From Amylostereum areolatum (taxonomy: Eukaryota; Basidiomycota; Agaricomycetes; Russulales; Stereaceae), in the NCBI GenBank assembly GCA_012932865.1, contig SAXG01000071.1, forward strand, positions 62,001 through 126,000: a stretch of DNA of 64,000 bases, given 5' to 3'. How positions within the stretch are numbered: position 1 is the stretch's first letter; every line of letters begins with the position of its first letter. Positions 1-12,317 of the stretch are shown piece by piece. The notes below the pieces were generated by a model that had not been told where the DNA came from, did not search any database, and saw nothing but the letters and a program-made list of their open reading frames with translations. The position numbers and the translations under genes are program-made.

Positions 1-1302
1 CGGAGGTTCTGGGAGACAACAGGATATTCTTCAGGCAACCGAAGACGTCATCGGTGGTTCCGCTGTGACGTCGGAAGAGAGCGGCGTCGGCGAGGACTGC
101 ATCGAACGATGTGGCGATGCAACGACGGGACTCCGAATTTAACGCGTTCTCGTTTATAGGACCATCTCCTTCGAGCTCCAGGGAGCACTTGTGAGAGGGC
201 GACCTCTTCATTTCTTGTCTGTAGGTTTTGTTGAAGTATCGTGCCGGGCTCCTCCCCCCAAGGACAACACAATTGTATGGCCGGGGCGACGAAGCCTCCG
301 AAGACCTCACGGAAACTCGACCAAACCACTGCCCCCTTTGGAAGGCGCGCCGAACTGCCACCACCGTACGCGCGAAGTATCTCCACCGCGACAGGAATGG
401 CATCCCGCCACTTTCGTGCTCGTCAAGACCGTTAGCGTGCCCGCGGGTTTTTCAGTTTTACAGCTGGTGTGACATTCTGATGAGGCGAATGTGGAGAGAG
501 CCTCATCGACGGCGAGGAAGGCGTGAGTGCCTTCCGAGTTCGCGTACGGCAGATGTGTGCGTTGGTCGTCTTTTGCTGGTTGACGGACGGCTGATGGTGT
601 GTATTTTTGGACGGGCAGCCAACGCGCTTACAACGAGAGCAAGTTCGTGAGCAATCACCATTTATCTTGTTCACTTGTGACTGCCTATGCTATTTCGTTT
701 GTGCAGAAAGCGTTTCAGCTTTTCCTCCTGGGTATGTGCGGATCTGCAGCCAAGGTCGGAAATTCGCGACCAGACAGCACCTTAGACGCCTTTGAGACTC
801 CTCATCTTCGTACGTCCTCGTCTTCTTCGCGTGTCTGCGTGGCATGACTCGCGTCGCAGGAAGCGCTGTCGATCGCCTTGTAGTATTGGAGGTTTCGCAC
901 ATACGCCGGAAGTCGGTTCTTGTTTATAGAACGTAGGGTGTTGACCTCACAATGTATCACGTTCTTCTCGTGTTCGAACATCGTGGAACCCGACAATTCG
1001 CAAGGATCGCGTCTGGGTCACATGCGGATTGATGTCTATACTCACCGTCTGGCCAAACGTGACGAATAGCAAGCGAATCGTGGTATATTGATACATCATA
1101 ATTCTAATAAAAACGTGGGTGAAATCAGTCTTAGCCCAAACCTTGTGGCTAACTTCTCGTAGACTTACAGCTGTGAATCAAAAGCAACGAGGCGAAAATC
1201 CGCGCAGCATATAAAACACGAAATCGAGCAATGAGGCCAAATAAACAATCGTTCAGACATCTACGAAGTCAGAGCAAGAAAACATCCCACGGTCCCACTC
1301 GA
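1..1302. other. No supported gene
   Basis: Short open frames on both strands show no recognisable domain, no consistent intron pattern and no family resemblance that I can see. An A/T-richer stretch lies around 1,080-1,260, just downstream of the minus-strand gene that follows. I see nothing else to annotate. Confidence 0.4.
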
Positions 1303-1706
1303 CTACTTGTCAACACTTTCGTCAATCCTATCCGCAAAGTCGTTGAAGGACCCGCGCTTTGAAATCTGAATGCGAGCGACGCCGGCTATCGCGTTGGCGG
1401 GGATCCCCTTGAGGGAGGGATGGAGGGCCCCTCTATTCACTCGAAGAACGATGTACCGCTCGGTGCTGTTATTGACGATCCTGCCATACACCATGCGAAG
1501 ACCGAATCGTCGGTCGAAACGCGGCGGCGGCCAGGCGCGGGTCCCAAGCATGGCCGTCTCAAGCTCAGAGTAGACTTTGGCGAAGGCGTGATACTCGAAT
1601 CCGAGGTAAGCACCTACTTTCCAGAACAGGACGCGACACTCACATCATACATATAGCCCCGAAAATCTTTCATGAAGGCCTTGGGAATGGTGATCTTTGG
1701 AAGCAT
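1303..1706 (-). CDS. Small two-exon protein of unknown function
   Basis: Predicted exons are complement(1303..1593, 1644..1706), joined by a 50-nt GT-AG intron, giving about 117 residues. The start is the ATG at 1706 (MLPKITIPKAF...) and the stop is TAG at 1303-1305. The second exon is dense in ordinary amino acids with alternating hydrophobic residues (RIVNNSTERYIVLRVNRG), which suggests a beta-rich soluble domain, and no signal peptide is evident at this start. I do not recognise the family. A further upstream exon is possible, because the frame before 1706 is hydrophobic and ends at another GT-like donor near 1757, but no ATG was found for it. The plus-strand frames across the same bases look like shadows. 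Confidence 0.45.
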
Positions 1707-2744
1707 CTGAACCAGGAGATAAGAACGAAGGTTTTTCGCAATTGAACAAACACTCACGGCGGTGGAAGAGAATTTCAGAGTTACAGTCGAGGAAAAGGTG
1801 TTGACGAAGACGAGAAAAAAGAGGAGGGAAGCAAGAGACGCGCGACAGAAAGAGCAAGAGCGAGGTCGAGAGCAGGTATCCGCATCGCGTCTTCAGCCTC
1901 TTATATCACGGCGTCTCCTCCGTTCCCACCCTCCACCCTCCTTCCTAGTCACTATTCAAGCACGATGGCGACGACAAGGTCCCGAGGAACTCTGTCATTG
2001 CAACCTCTTCCCCTCGATCGCGAATATTCACCAACTTGCTGTCTTGCCGCCGCTACCCATCCAAGTCTCTTCTTCTACGTCTCGCCAGACGCTCTACGGC
2101 TCCTGGCCAGATGGATACGGCGAGCTGGCTTCCAGCTTCACGATCAACTCGACCAAACCCACTAGTACCCCTTCTGGACGGCGCGCTGAAAGGCTACACC
2201 ACACCTGAACCATCACCACTTCCACAGTACTATCGCCCCACCTCTTTCTCTTTCTCTGCCTCCGCCTCCCTCCCGCCAAGACCGTATCATCTTGGACTGA
2301 ATGTCCCTTGTGCCAACGGTTCTCGACCTACGCACGCCCCCTCCCCTCTGCGCATACGCATCTCTTTCCTTCATGCCTACGCACCTCTCCGTCCGCGCAG
2401 AAGGCCACTCGTGCATCTCCTCTTTCCTCTTCATCCCTTCACGGCCAAGTTCGCGGGCCCCCAAGGTTGGTGACGGCGTAGGATCGCGGTCGATGAAGAG
2501 ATACCTGGTGCGAAGTGGACGAGAGATGGATGCTGGACATAGGGCTGGTAAGCGTGAGTTTGAGTATGAAATCAACCGGGTAGTAGCGGGTACGTCGCTG
2601 AATATCGCTCTGCACTCTCAACGATCTCAACCCTGATATTCCTTTCCTCCCCCGTCCAGCCACATACCCCCTTTCCTTCCTCGCTACAAGGTACTATCTT
2701 ACCCGCATTCTATAGCCCGGGACTTAGTGACAAGCAAGTTTATC
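1707..2744. other. Pyrimidine-rich stretch, no supported gene
   Basis: Open frames on the plus strand (for example from the ATG at 1965) are Pro/Ser/Arg-rich low-complexity translations of a C/T-rich tract. They end without a plausible continuation. This may be promoter or UTR sequence, and no gene is called. Confidence 0.35.
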
Positions 2745-2902
2745 ATGGTCAAGGTCGGGGACGTCTACCGGATGCTGGCCGTTAACACCGCGATCGAGGT
2801 CGAGAAGGAGATCGCGGCGGATATCCTCCCGCCGCGACCGAGGAGCTCATAGTTTATACCCTCCCCACGCTCCTGGAGATATACGAGGCGAAGGGAACGA
2901 GT
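2745..2902 (+). pseudogene. Fragment of an unrecognised gene with a frame break
   Basis: An ATG at 2745 opens a natural-looking frame (MVKVGDVYRMLAVNTAIEVE...) that stops at 2850. Directly after, another frame continues in similar style (TEELIVYTLPTLLEIYEAKG) up to a GTAAG-like donor near 2900. The two look like one polypeptide separated by a small indel near 2832-2836. I cannot name the family. It sits 460 bp upstream of the 14-3-3 relic, in a gene-poor stretch, so decay is the likelier reading. Confidence 0.28.
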
Positions 2903-3364
2903 AAGTTCCACTCTTTTGCTACTTACACATGGCTCGATGTCATCTGAATCGCCTAGTACCATGATCTTCGCTCTACGTGTTAATTTGTGAAGACGACCAA
3001 CAGAGTGACTCGGCCGGAACTCGGCGTCGAGGTCAGTAGGTCCCTTCTATTAGTTCCAATGTTGTGTAGCTCAGGCCCCTCGTCGTCAGCGTCGTGCACA
3101 GGATCGACTAACCGTTCCTGGTTTCATAGGCTCTCTAATTCGCAGACATAAATCTAGAAACGTGTTGTTCTTGCTGCACGTCAACCATTCCCCAGTGCGT
3201 TTATCCCGCTTCCGCCGTTCTTCCTGCCCTCTTTCTCACCGTCTTCCTCGCTGTCCAGCATCGTCAACTCCCTCTCCAAACCCATCTCTTTCAATACCGT
3301 GCGCCATTCGCATCGGGGACGCGTCCTTTGATGGTTTCGAAGGCGCCACTGATCACCTCTTTAG

Positions 3365-3825
3365 ATGCCTGGGTCCCGTGAAGATTATGTCTATCTCGCC
3401 ATGCTCGCTGAACAGGTTGAGCATTATGAGGGTGCGTACCTGGTCACCTCGTGGTGTCACTCAACAAGCTCATTCATCGCCCGCAGAGATGATCGAGAAC
3501 ATGAAGCGTGCGTCGAGGAGCGCAACGCGGCGACTGACGAGTCCAAAGTCTTCTACCAGGATTCGGATGTACCTTTCCGCACTGTCCTCTAGCCACATCC
3601 TCTAGCCCTCTACCTGATTGCCAGCGCTGACTTGTTTCTGATATATCTTCTCTCAGGACGGGTGACTGCCACCTTTACTTCGTCAGTTCGAGTCGAGCTC
3701 TCGAGGCCTGCGGTCTGCACAGTCGCGTCGGGTCACCGAGCTTCCCCCCAACGCACCTCATCCGTCTCGGACTATTTGTCTGTCTTCTAGTAATACGAAA
3801 TCCTCAACAGCATCAAACGTGCAAG
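3365..3825 (+). pseudogene. Relic of a 14-3-3 protein gene
   Basis: Four separated pieces match the order of a 14-3-3 protein. At 3365-3431 is the N-terminus (MPGSREDYVYLAMLAEQVEHYE) ending at a GTGCGT donor. After an AG acceptor near 3485 come MIENMK, then VEERN and ESKVFYQ. At about 3732-3775 is VTELPP followed, one frame over, by THLIRLG. At 3794-3823 is YEILNSIKRA. In intact 14-3-3 proteins these mark helix A, the VEERN segment, the ESKVFY segment, and the ELPPTHPIRLG...YYEILNSP region. The central helices are missing, the frames do not join, and no C-terminal part was found. Gene order and one conserved donor suggest a decayed duplicate rather than a processed copy. It cannot encode a working 14-3-3 dimer. 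Confidence 0.72.
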
Positions 3826-3880
3826 GACGACGCTGAGGCACCCGCAGCCGACGCGTAAAAGCCTCGTCGCGGTCGTTGGT

Positions 3881-6716
3881 GCTTTTGGTCTCTAATACTA
3901 CTCCTCCTATCCGCATCCCTTCATGCCTATCATCCACAGGTCCCCTCGCCGAGACACCCCTTTTCGACGACCACCCTGCAGCGATCGGGCTCATCATGTC
4001 CATCCCCGTCATGTACGGATGTCATACATATCTGTCCTACTTGTATATACAATACATAAATAGATTAAGAAAGGGGATAAGGTGAGAACAAAAAGATACA
4101 TGCTGAATATGCGTGTGAGAGAGCGACGACGTGAACGGGGGAAGGTAGGAGTTACGGAAGCATGCAGTAAGCGCTACGAGAAGGGTATGCGAATCGGTAG
4201 GGGGAGGGGTAAAAAAAGATTATGAAAGGTACTTCGTAACATGTCGATCCGACGGGGGACCAGGAAAGTTGGGAAAGGGACGACGCTCGGGCTAATCCAT
4301 GGTATCGAAGAGGGGGGGAAGAAATCGACCGGGGGGATGATTACTAAGGAGCATGGACATGTTTCGGAAGCGACGTGAGTGGAGGTGGGTTAGGCTGAGC
4401 AGCGGGGGCGGAGGCTGAAGCCTGAGGGCGTGCCGGGCAGAACTGAGGTGGCGAGTGGCGAACGACCCATGCTGTAGGCCTCCTACTTGTAATCTTCTGC
4501 GCGTTGAGAATGAAAGATGAGTGGTGACATTGTTCCATGGAATGGAAGCGGCGTACCTAAAAGGTGACCTACACTTCTCGACGGACCCGACCAGCACTGA
4601 GCGGACAGAGGTGAGGACCGCCGGACCGCCGTCGCTATGCCGGGAGAGATATTGGCTGGATGTAGGGCTTGACGCTGGATACCGCGCTTGATTACCATTT
4701 TGAAAGAGGCTAGCGTCGCTGAGGGAGCTGTTACCAGCGGGAGCGAGCGGGCTGGCAGCGGGAGCGCGGGCTAGCAGCGAGAGCTGCGCTAGCGCTCGGC
4801 GCTGCAAGCGGACGTTGGTCGCTGTGCGCTGGAACGCTGGCGCTGGCGCTGACAAATATATTGATTTGAAATGTTGGGTTTTATACGGGTCTTGGCTGGG
4901 GCGGATGGTGTTCAAAATATCTCGTTTCGGCCTGATAACCTTTCGGCCACCACGGGCTTGAAACGTTACATTTATTAACCTTCCAAAGCAGTTTGAAATC
5001 GTGACATAACTTTTTATTTCTGATCACACTTAATGGATGATATGTCAGATAGGAACTTTAAGTTCCATACGTCCTTCGGCCGAAGCTAGACCCATCCGAA
5101 ACTCGGTCTTTCGGACTGCTCTCGTCTTCGGTAATGTCCGTCCGAAAGAAGTACTATCAGACCGGATATTTTACCGCCTTCCTGCACCCAAAACATCTGA
5201 TTTCTGACGGGTTTCGTCCCCGGAAAGAGCATGTCTGACAGTACACATTTCGGTAGAGTGTCATTCGTTTCCTAATGCATCATATATTTGTCATTTTATC
5301 CGTGTTTTATCACATCCACGGACGTTCCTATATTTGTACTTTTATCCCCCATTTCGAACTCCTATCGACTCCGCAAAAATGGACTTCTGCCCGCGGTGAC
5401 TTCCCCTCCCCTCCACTGCTCTCATTTTACATCATGGAAACTCCTGATGAGTTCTTGGCCATGCCCTCTGTTTGGAAGACGTGATCCATCAGCGAAAAAA
5501 CGTTTCGCACGGATAAGTTTGTAAATATTTCTAAAGGCCACAATACGCACCGTACGGTGAACTTTTCACCTAGGATTAGAGGACCAAGTTTCAGTTTTAC
5601 AAGGTCTCCACAAGCTTTGACAATCACAGACAGGGGCCCCGAAGTTGTGAGCTAAAACTAAAAATAGCAATTTTTGGTTAATTCACCGGCCTTCCGCTTA
5701 TGGAAATGCTTCTATTATCATTTCGCTTACAATACTGTAATCAATGGATTGTTTTTGCCGTTCAAATTCAAATTTTCAGATATGATAACTAGTTTAATTT
5801 ACAGATTACAGCTACTACTAGTACAGTACAGTCCGCCGAATCTCGACTCCTACTGTAGATGGAGAGTGAGGGAGAGTGTAAGGTACAGTGTAGGGGTGTC
5901 GAGAAGTAAAAGGGACGTACCGGATGCTTGCGATGTTTCAGGACAGTAAGGACTCCTGCAATGCTGTCAGCTCTAAGTTGAACTTGAAAGAAAAGAGCAC
6001 GCACCTCTTACACACTTCCGACTTCTCTAAATCGCATCCTGGCCATGGGAGATGTGGCTGAGGACGAGGGTGACCTTTAAGCTGCACACCGCAGGAGTAG
6101 TCCGGGGTCCTACGGCGCAGCTACGCGGGATCGCACTTTGACGGTAGAGGTCGGAAAGAGAAAGCTTCACTGGTTTTAAGCTCTTGAAGCTTGAAGCTTG
6201 AAGGCGCGGAGTTCGTCGGTCCGCGGTCAGAATGATCTAAGCGCCGGTGTCGTCTCCTGCTCGTGAACTTATAATCCCTGCTAAATCTCTCGCAAGCCTC
6301 TCGGAGTTATAGGGAAAGATTTAGAGGAACACACCTGGTTCAGTTCCGGAGCAAGCCTGGGTGAGGTGAATGGAAGAACACGGGGGGCTGGGATTTTTCG
6401 GTCAAAACCCTTACAAAAGATTAGATAACCGGACAGGCCTCGTAAATGACGCGCGGAAAAAACAGAGGAAAGCTTTTTCGCTGATGTCTTACCCTGGACC
6501 GGCCGTAGAAACCCTTGAGTTACAGACAAAGCTTCTGCACCGGCTTGCAGCAGGCAGTGCACGACTCCAAGGCACCCTTCGCCGCGCTGAGCAGCGGTGG
6601 ACTCAAGTGGACCCAATTCTATGACGAACATCTCCTTGGTCTGTATAAAACCAGCTGCTTCCCGAACCCTCCACGGATAGTACCCTCTGTAGCTGAAGCC
6701 TGACGCTATCGTCAAC
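3881..6716. other. Long gene-poor stretch
   Basis: From 4,900 to 5,950 the sequence is A/T-rich compared with the rest of the window and has no convincing frame. The 207-codon minus-strand frame at 4292-4915 lies over a GC-rich repetitive patch (AGCGGGAGCG-like repeats) and is not supported. I see no RNA gene or recognisable transposon ends here. Confidence 0.4.
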
Positions 6717-7852
6717 ATGATGCCTCCTCGTGCACATCTGTTCTCCGCTATGGCAGCGTTGCAAGTGTGGCCTGTCTACAGCCGCTCTATTCAAACTGAA
6801 ACGAGAGACGTCACAAACTCGTCGAAAGCTGGACTCGCGTGGCCCAATGCGCAATGGATCGATATCAACCAGTACCGCTATACGGGAAAAGTCTCCTGGT
6901 GAGTTGTCTTCCACTCTATACGTTTCCCACTCAATTGGGATTACAGGTACTATTCGTGGGGCCCTTCGTCATTTGACACGGATCTTGAATTCGTGCCAAT
7001 GTTCTGGGGGACGAAAGATATAGATCAGTGGCAATTATCAATCAACCAAACGGTAGCGGAACGCGATGTGCACGCGGTCCTGGGTTTCAACGAGTTAGCG
7101 TCATTCTACACTTCTTCTTTTCACCTTCTTTACCGTATCTCCAAGGCCACAAGAATCGAGTCAATCCAACATATCTCCTCAAGATGGGGCTACATTATGG
7201 AAGACCTACGTTGAACCGTTGAAGTCACAAGGCATCCGTCTTGGCTCCCCAGCAACATCCAGTGCACCCTCCGGAAAACAGTGGATTCAGGACTGGCTTG
7301 CTGCATGCGCAGGTGGCTGCTCTGTGGATTTCATCGCGCTTCACTGGTACGACGTGAACGCTACCAACTTCATCGCGTACCTCGAAGATTTTCATCAGAC
7401 GTTCGGTCTGAACTTGTGGGTAACAGAGTGGGCGTGCCAGGTAGGCTACTTATTCAAGACTCACTATCCCGTCCTAGTTGCTAAGTGCGGCGTCTAGAAC
7501 TTCAACAACGTACAGGACCAGTGCTCAGCCGAAGATATCCGCGAATTTATGAACACTACGCAATCATTCATGGACCACACGGATTATGTCGAACGTTACG
7601 CCTGGTTCGGCGCGATGAAGACGCTACCTGGTGTCAACGAGGTGAGCCCTATTCGAACTGGCTCGAATGACCATGCTTATACCTCCATAGCAAGATGCAA
7701 TCATGGACGGAAGTGGGAAGATCAACGCGCTTGGGCTTCAGTACATCGGTGCAGCCGCTGGTCAGACATCGGATGGTGCAGTGACTTCACGTGTTTGGGG
7801 CTCTCTCGTTGTTCTCGCTTCTATGTCTACCTACGCTTTCTTATCACTATAA
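6717..7852 (+). CDS. GH128 glycoside hydrolase (Asl1-like), secreted or GPI-anchored
   Basis: Predicted exons 6717..6898, 6947..7093, 7146..7440, 7498..7641 and 7691..7852 join in frame through four GT-AG introns of 48-57 nt and give about 309 residues. The two signatures of the GH128 (glycosyl hydrolase catalytic core, Asl1-like) family are visible: a GFNEP motif spanning exons 2/3 and WVTEWACQ at the end of exon 3, supplying the two catalytic glutamates. Characterised GH128 enzymes cleave beta-1,3-glucan, so a role in fungal cell-wall remodelling is likely. The N-terminus has a short hydrophobic segment (AHLFSAMAALQVWPVYS) that may be a signal peptide. The C-terminus ends in a hydrophobic run (VWGSLVVLASMSTYAFLSL) typical of a GPI-anchor signal, which suggests attachment to membrane or wall. 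The start is the first of two adjacent ATGs. Confidence 0.85.
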
Positions 7853-8148
7853 CTTGATTATAATACCCAAATCATGAACTGCACTTCCAGTAAATTTGCC
7901 TGGTCCATCTTGACCCTCTTTAACAGCCTGTAAGTTTGGGAGCACCTCTTTGAATTCGTGTGACAGATCCGTGACGATCCGTGACGTCTTCGTGACTCCG
8001 AGCGAGAAATGTTTTGGGACCCACCGTCCAGATCGCCACACGCCCACCGTGAACGGGCTTGCATCTTTCAATCGAACCCGGTTTCCTCGTCCCCGCCCCT
8101 GCGATATGGATGACTTATAGACCATCAGGGACTCTCGTTCACTGAAAA

Positions 8149-11100
8149 ATGGCCGACGACCCCTCGTCCATCGCGAAGTCAGTGGCAACATTCGTCCTTA
8201 CTCGGTTTTCTGACTATGTTTTTCCAGGGAGGCGAAGACCCTCCAGCAGAGTCTCAAAGAACAGCTCAACAACAAATCTATCGACCCATGGGATAGAGAA
8301 GTCGAATTCCAGAGGAAAAAGTGCGTAGTCTTTCATCACGTCTTTCAGGCTCTGACCAAAACCACCGGATAGCCTTCAGAAACAATACCTCCTCCTTCTC
8401 CTCAGCCACCCGTATGCAAAGGAATCGAAGGATACGGAGGCTCACCTATGGATGCAAACTTCATATGCCCTCATCGCCATCTATAAACAACGCATCGGCG
8501 CTCTCGAACGCGCGCTCCGCGAAGCCGGCACCCAACGCCAACAGGGACGGCAGCAACGCCATGGACCCGTAGAACACCGGAAACTTCTTCAACGCTTCAA
8601 ACAATTTCTTGCCAACGAGGAGAAGTTTTGGACGCAGCTTGTCGTTCGGTACCAACGTCAATTCGCTTTGACAGAGGCTGCTCCCGCGCTCGCCGTTCTG
8701 AACCTCACACCACCCGCCGACGCCGATGCCGATCATGATGGAGCGGACAACGATGGACACAAAGGTGGTGGTCGCCCCAGCCATTTCCGATTCCCGCTCG
8801 AACCCTCCGAGCCCCAACCGCCACCGACCCCTACCCAGCGTGCAAGCCGCCTGACTACTCTCAGCAAGGCTTTGGTCTGCCTCGGCGATCTCGCGCGCTA
8901 CAGGGAACAATATCAGGAGGGCAATGGCCGACGAGGCCAGGACGACGGTTCGAAACGTGGGGGGCGAAACAGGCGTCAGGCGTCGGCGGAGACAGCCAAG
9001 GCGAAAACCTACGACAAGGCGAGGGCATGTTACGAGCGTGCGCGGAACCTTGTTCCGGACGAAGGAAATGCGTCCCACCAGCTCGCCATTCTAGCCTCGT
9101 ACCAGAAAGACACCTTCGAAAGCCTCGTGCACTACTACCGGGCGCTTTGCGTTCGGGTATCCTATGAACCTGCTGCGGACAACATGGGGAATGTCCTCTC
9201 GAAATTTCTGAGCTCGTGGAAATCCAGGCGAAACAGGAGCAGCAGAGCACCCCCGCAGACTAGCGAAGGCGTCCCTCACGTCAAGTCGAGGATCAATAAC
9301 TTCAAGGACGACGTCGTTGCCCTGCACGCATTGTGGAGGCTCGGAACAGAAGGGTGAGCCACACGCAGTTGGCCACGGTGCAGTGCTTATCGTTCCTCTT
9401 GACAGAATGGACGCTGTTGCCCCGAATCTTGGTGAAGATGTTGTGAAAGAGTTCTCAGCTCTTGTTTCGGAGCGATTTCTCCCTGTCGATGTCGTCACCA
9501 AGGTCATGGTCCTGGCTCAAGGCGCTCTCTGGAAGCAAAAACTGGTCCGTGCACCTTCCACGAGCTCCTCAAAGAAGCCGCTGGCCCCAGAACGTGCCGC
9601 TCCTTCACCTTCCGATATCGCCACGGAACTCCGTATTACCAACCACTTCCTTTCTCTGTATCGTGCTCTCCTCGACATTGGCACCGCAGAGTCCAAAGAG
9701 TCTACGAAAGTTGTGGAGGACGACCTCGCGATGCGCATCACTGCCACGTTCCGTCGTACTCTTCCAGCTCTGCGTATATCAGGCAAATGGTTACGTATCA
9801 ACTTGAACCACGTCCTTCGCGGACCATCGGACAGCACAAATACGACTGCTTTATCGCACGCGGACAAATTTTGGACGTCGTATACTTCATTTGCAAGCTG
9901 TATGGCGACGACATTCCCTCCAGCCACTCTGCCGCGTTTTGATATCCCGTTGGAGGAAGACGTGGAGCTGGCTGGTTTCCTTCCATTGGGTGGACTTCTC
10001 GGCCCTGCTACCGCCCGCGCCAGCATTACAGAATCCACCAACGGCGACGCCCGACAGACTACGTCCGCTGAGCCTAGAGCCCTTGAGCAGGTGCATCCCA
10101 ATGAAGAGCAGCTCATGCGTATTTGGGATATCTGGCACGACGCGGACCTCGTGGCCCAGACGCCAGATGTTCCCATGCATCCCTTTCGTGCCGGATCCCG
10201 AACCTTTCAACCCCCTCAACCGGCTCCTCAAGCGGAAGCGGTAGCTTCCCACGCACATCCTGTAGCGTCCACAGAAGAAGATGCCATTTGGGAAGTGCGA
10301 CCTCGTATAGGATATGTGGATGACGATGCACGAACGGAAACAACAGATCCTGTGGGCGATGCGTTCAGAAAGGCACTCGACAATGAAACGGAGGACGAAG
10401 AACAGGATGAGATTGTCTGGAATCCCAGGTATTTTTTTCGTTTCTGTTTTTTTGGGCTGTATCGCTGATATGTTTGTAGACCATCCTTGTCTCCGACTTC
10501 CCCTTACAAATCTTCGGACTTGCCTGTCCTACCGTCCAGCTCGGAGAAGCCTATAAACCCCATTGGCCTCGGTAGGCCAAGTGCCGCCGGCATCAACCAC
10601 GGTCTTTCTCAACAGCTGGCGTCTACCTCCCTCGCTCACTTTGCACCTGCTCCACCCGCTCGCTCTAGTCCCGTCACACATACTCCCAAAACCACAGCTC
10701 AAGATCTCCTCGCCAATGTGATGGGAAATCGCACTCCCAGTGGTAGACTCGACATGCGGCCTCGTCGTGTCTCGCACACTTCGCCCGCCTCCCTGCTTAC
10801 CCCGACCCCACTTCCGTCCGATCCCTCTCACCCCCACTTGCTCTTCGGGGGCAATTCGACGTTCGGTTCTGCAAGCTCTATTTGGGCGGCGTCTCCGGAC
10901 GAAGGCACCCTTGGAGTCCATCAACGGCATAGGTCTCATTCCGGCCCCTTCCACCCCCCACCGTCAAAACCACCTGTACAACCTGCCACTCAACCCCTCG
11001 CCCAAGGCCCGTGGTCGTCACAGTTTGATCATCGTGCCATGATGTCGCAGCCTCAAGGCATGATGCCACTTTCAATTCCCCACTCGGGCGTGCATAACCA

Positions 11101-11431
11101 CAACGGTGCACACAGGCGTACTACAAGCACCTTGGTGGGACCGACGGATGGATACCACACCAGCTTCAGTGAACATATTGGGCAGATATCTAGTCACTAT
11201 CCCGCCCCTCCTATCCACGCGTTGTCCCCTATAGGGGATCCCTCTCAATATGCGTTCACGACCCTGCCTACACCGAATACGCCTTTCTCGGCGGGGCCTC
11301 CGCTCAGCGCTGGGGTTCCTCCTCTGCACGGAATGGATAGCCGGGCGTATCAGCCTTACGGAGCTAGGGGCTTCGGGTACAACAGCATAGGCCAGCAGAA
11401 AATGGGGGGCATCTGGGACGACGCAGGTTAA
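8149..11431 (+). CDS. Est1/SMG7-like telomere and nonsense-mediated-decay protein
   Basis: Predicted exons 8149..8177, 8228..8320, 8373..9353, 9406..10428 and 10480..11431 give about 1,025 residues. The N-terminal quarter has the 14-3-3-like Est1 domain (DPWDREVEFQRK... then SHPYAKESKDTEAHLWMQTSYALIAIYKQ). It is followed by the TPR-type Est1 DNA/RNA-binding region, recognisable by LGDLARYREQY, YDKARACYERARNLVPDEGNASHQLAILASYQ and ALCVRVSYEPA. The C-terminal 300 residues are Ser/Pro/His-rich and disordered, as in fungal SMG7/Ebs1/Est1 proteins. Family members act in telomerase recruitment (Est1) or bind phosphorylated Upf1 in mRNA decay (SMG7), and sequence alone does not separate the two roles. 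Introns are 50-52 nt. It starts 296 bp after the GH128 stop, on the same strand. Confidence 0.85.
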
Positions 11432-12317
11432 AGGGTGTCTAAGCATCGCGCATATGGAGTATGCTTCCTTCCCACTATGTCAACACCTGCTTTCGTTGCA
11501 GGACAAATGTCGTGCGGAAACGCTACCGCGCTTCCCCGGGACTCAACACATTGGCCCCGGAGAATGAAGCGCACTTGACCGTGTCAGGTGCGCGAGCAAA
11601 CGAGCCGCTTTTTCGTGCGGTGACTGCATCCGCAAGTCACCTGTTACTATGCCGTATTATGTCGGGTACATTGTGCATGGGTCGGTGGTACGAATGGACG
11701 GTCAACGTCGTCGCTGCCAAGTATCGTGTCTTCTGTAGCTTTACGTCTCTTTTGGTGCCTTTGCCTTTCTGTTACTACATGCAGCGCGTATTGTTCCGAT
11801 GTTATGGTGTATCTCCTTTCTCGACTCTGCAAAAACGAAGGAATGAAATGGGCGTGGTGATGCAGCAGAGACATGGGGCTTCACACGAGGGTTCAGCTTC
11901 GTGTGCACTTGAAGTTGGAGCGGACAATGGGCAGAGCACCGTCCGTCACACACGTGCCCACGCAGGCCCACGCAGAAATTATGTTTGTCCCCGACAACTT
12001 GAAGGACTCTAACTTGATCACCATCGACGCATCGTGTGCACTACTTATTCTGTCACTCAGTGGACACTAACTCCTACCGCTCACCGGCTTTGACTCGTGC
12101 TCGATTCACGAGACGCATTAGCACGGCAACATTCTCTGCAGTGTGAAGCAGCGGCTGAAGGCTCATGGTAGCCGCGCCCCTACTGGTTGTCGGCCACGTA
12201 CCAAACGCACTGCACGTACGTTTTATTCATGCCCGCCATGAGATGTTGCCGTTGCCTCTAGCACATAGGCAGGCGACCGTATCATGGCCCTTCATAACGC
12301 GAACGGCGTCTGGCGCT
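11432..12317. other. Intergenic, no supported gene
   Basis: A 183-codon plus frame (11461-12012) exists but has an erratic composition, no domain and overlaps other equally long frames. It is probably the 3' region of the Est1/SMG7-like gene and the promoter of the next gene. Confidence 0.4.

Noticed and set aside
4292..4915. 207-codon minus-strand frame
   Set aside because: It lies over a GC-rich repetitive patch, has Ser/Pro/Arg-biased translation, no domain and no intron support.
11461..12012. 183-codon plus-strand frame after the Est1/SMG7-like gene
   Set aside because: No domain, erratic composition, overlapping frames of similar length on the other strand.
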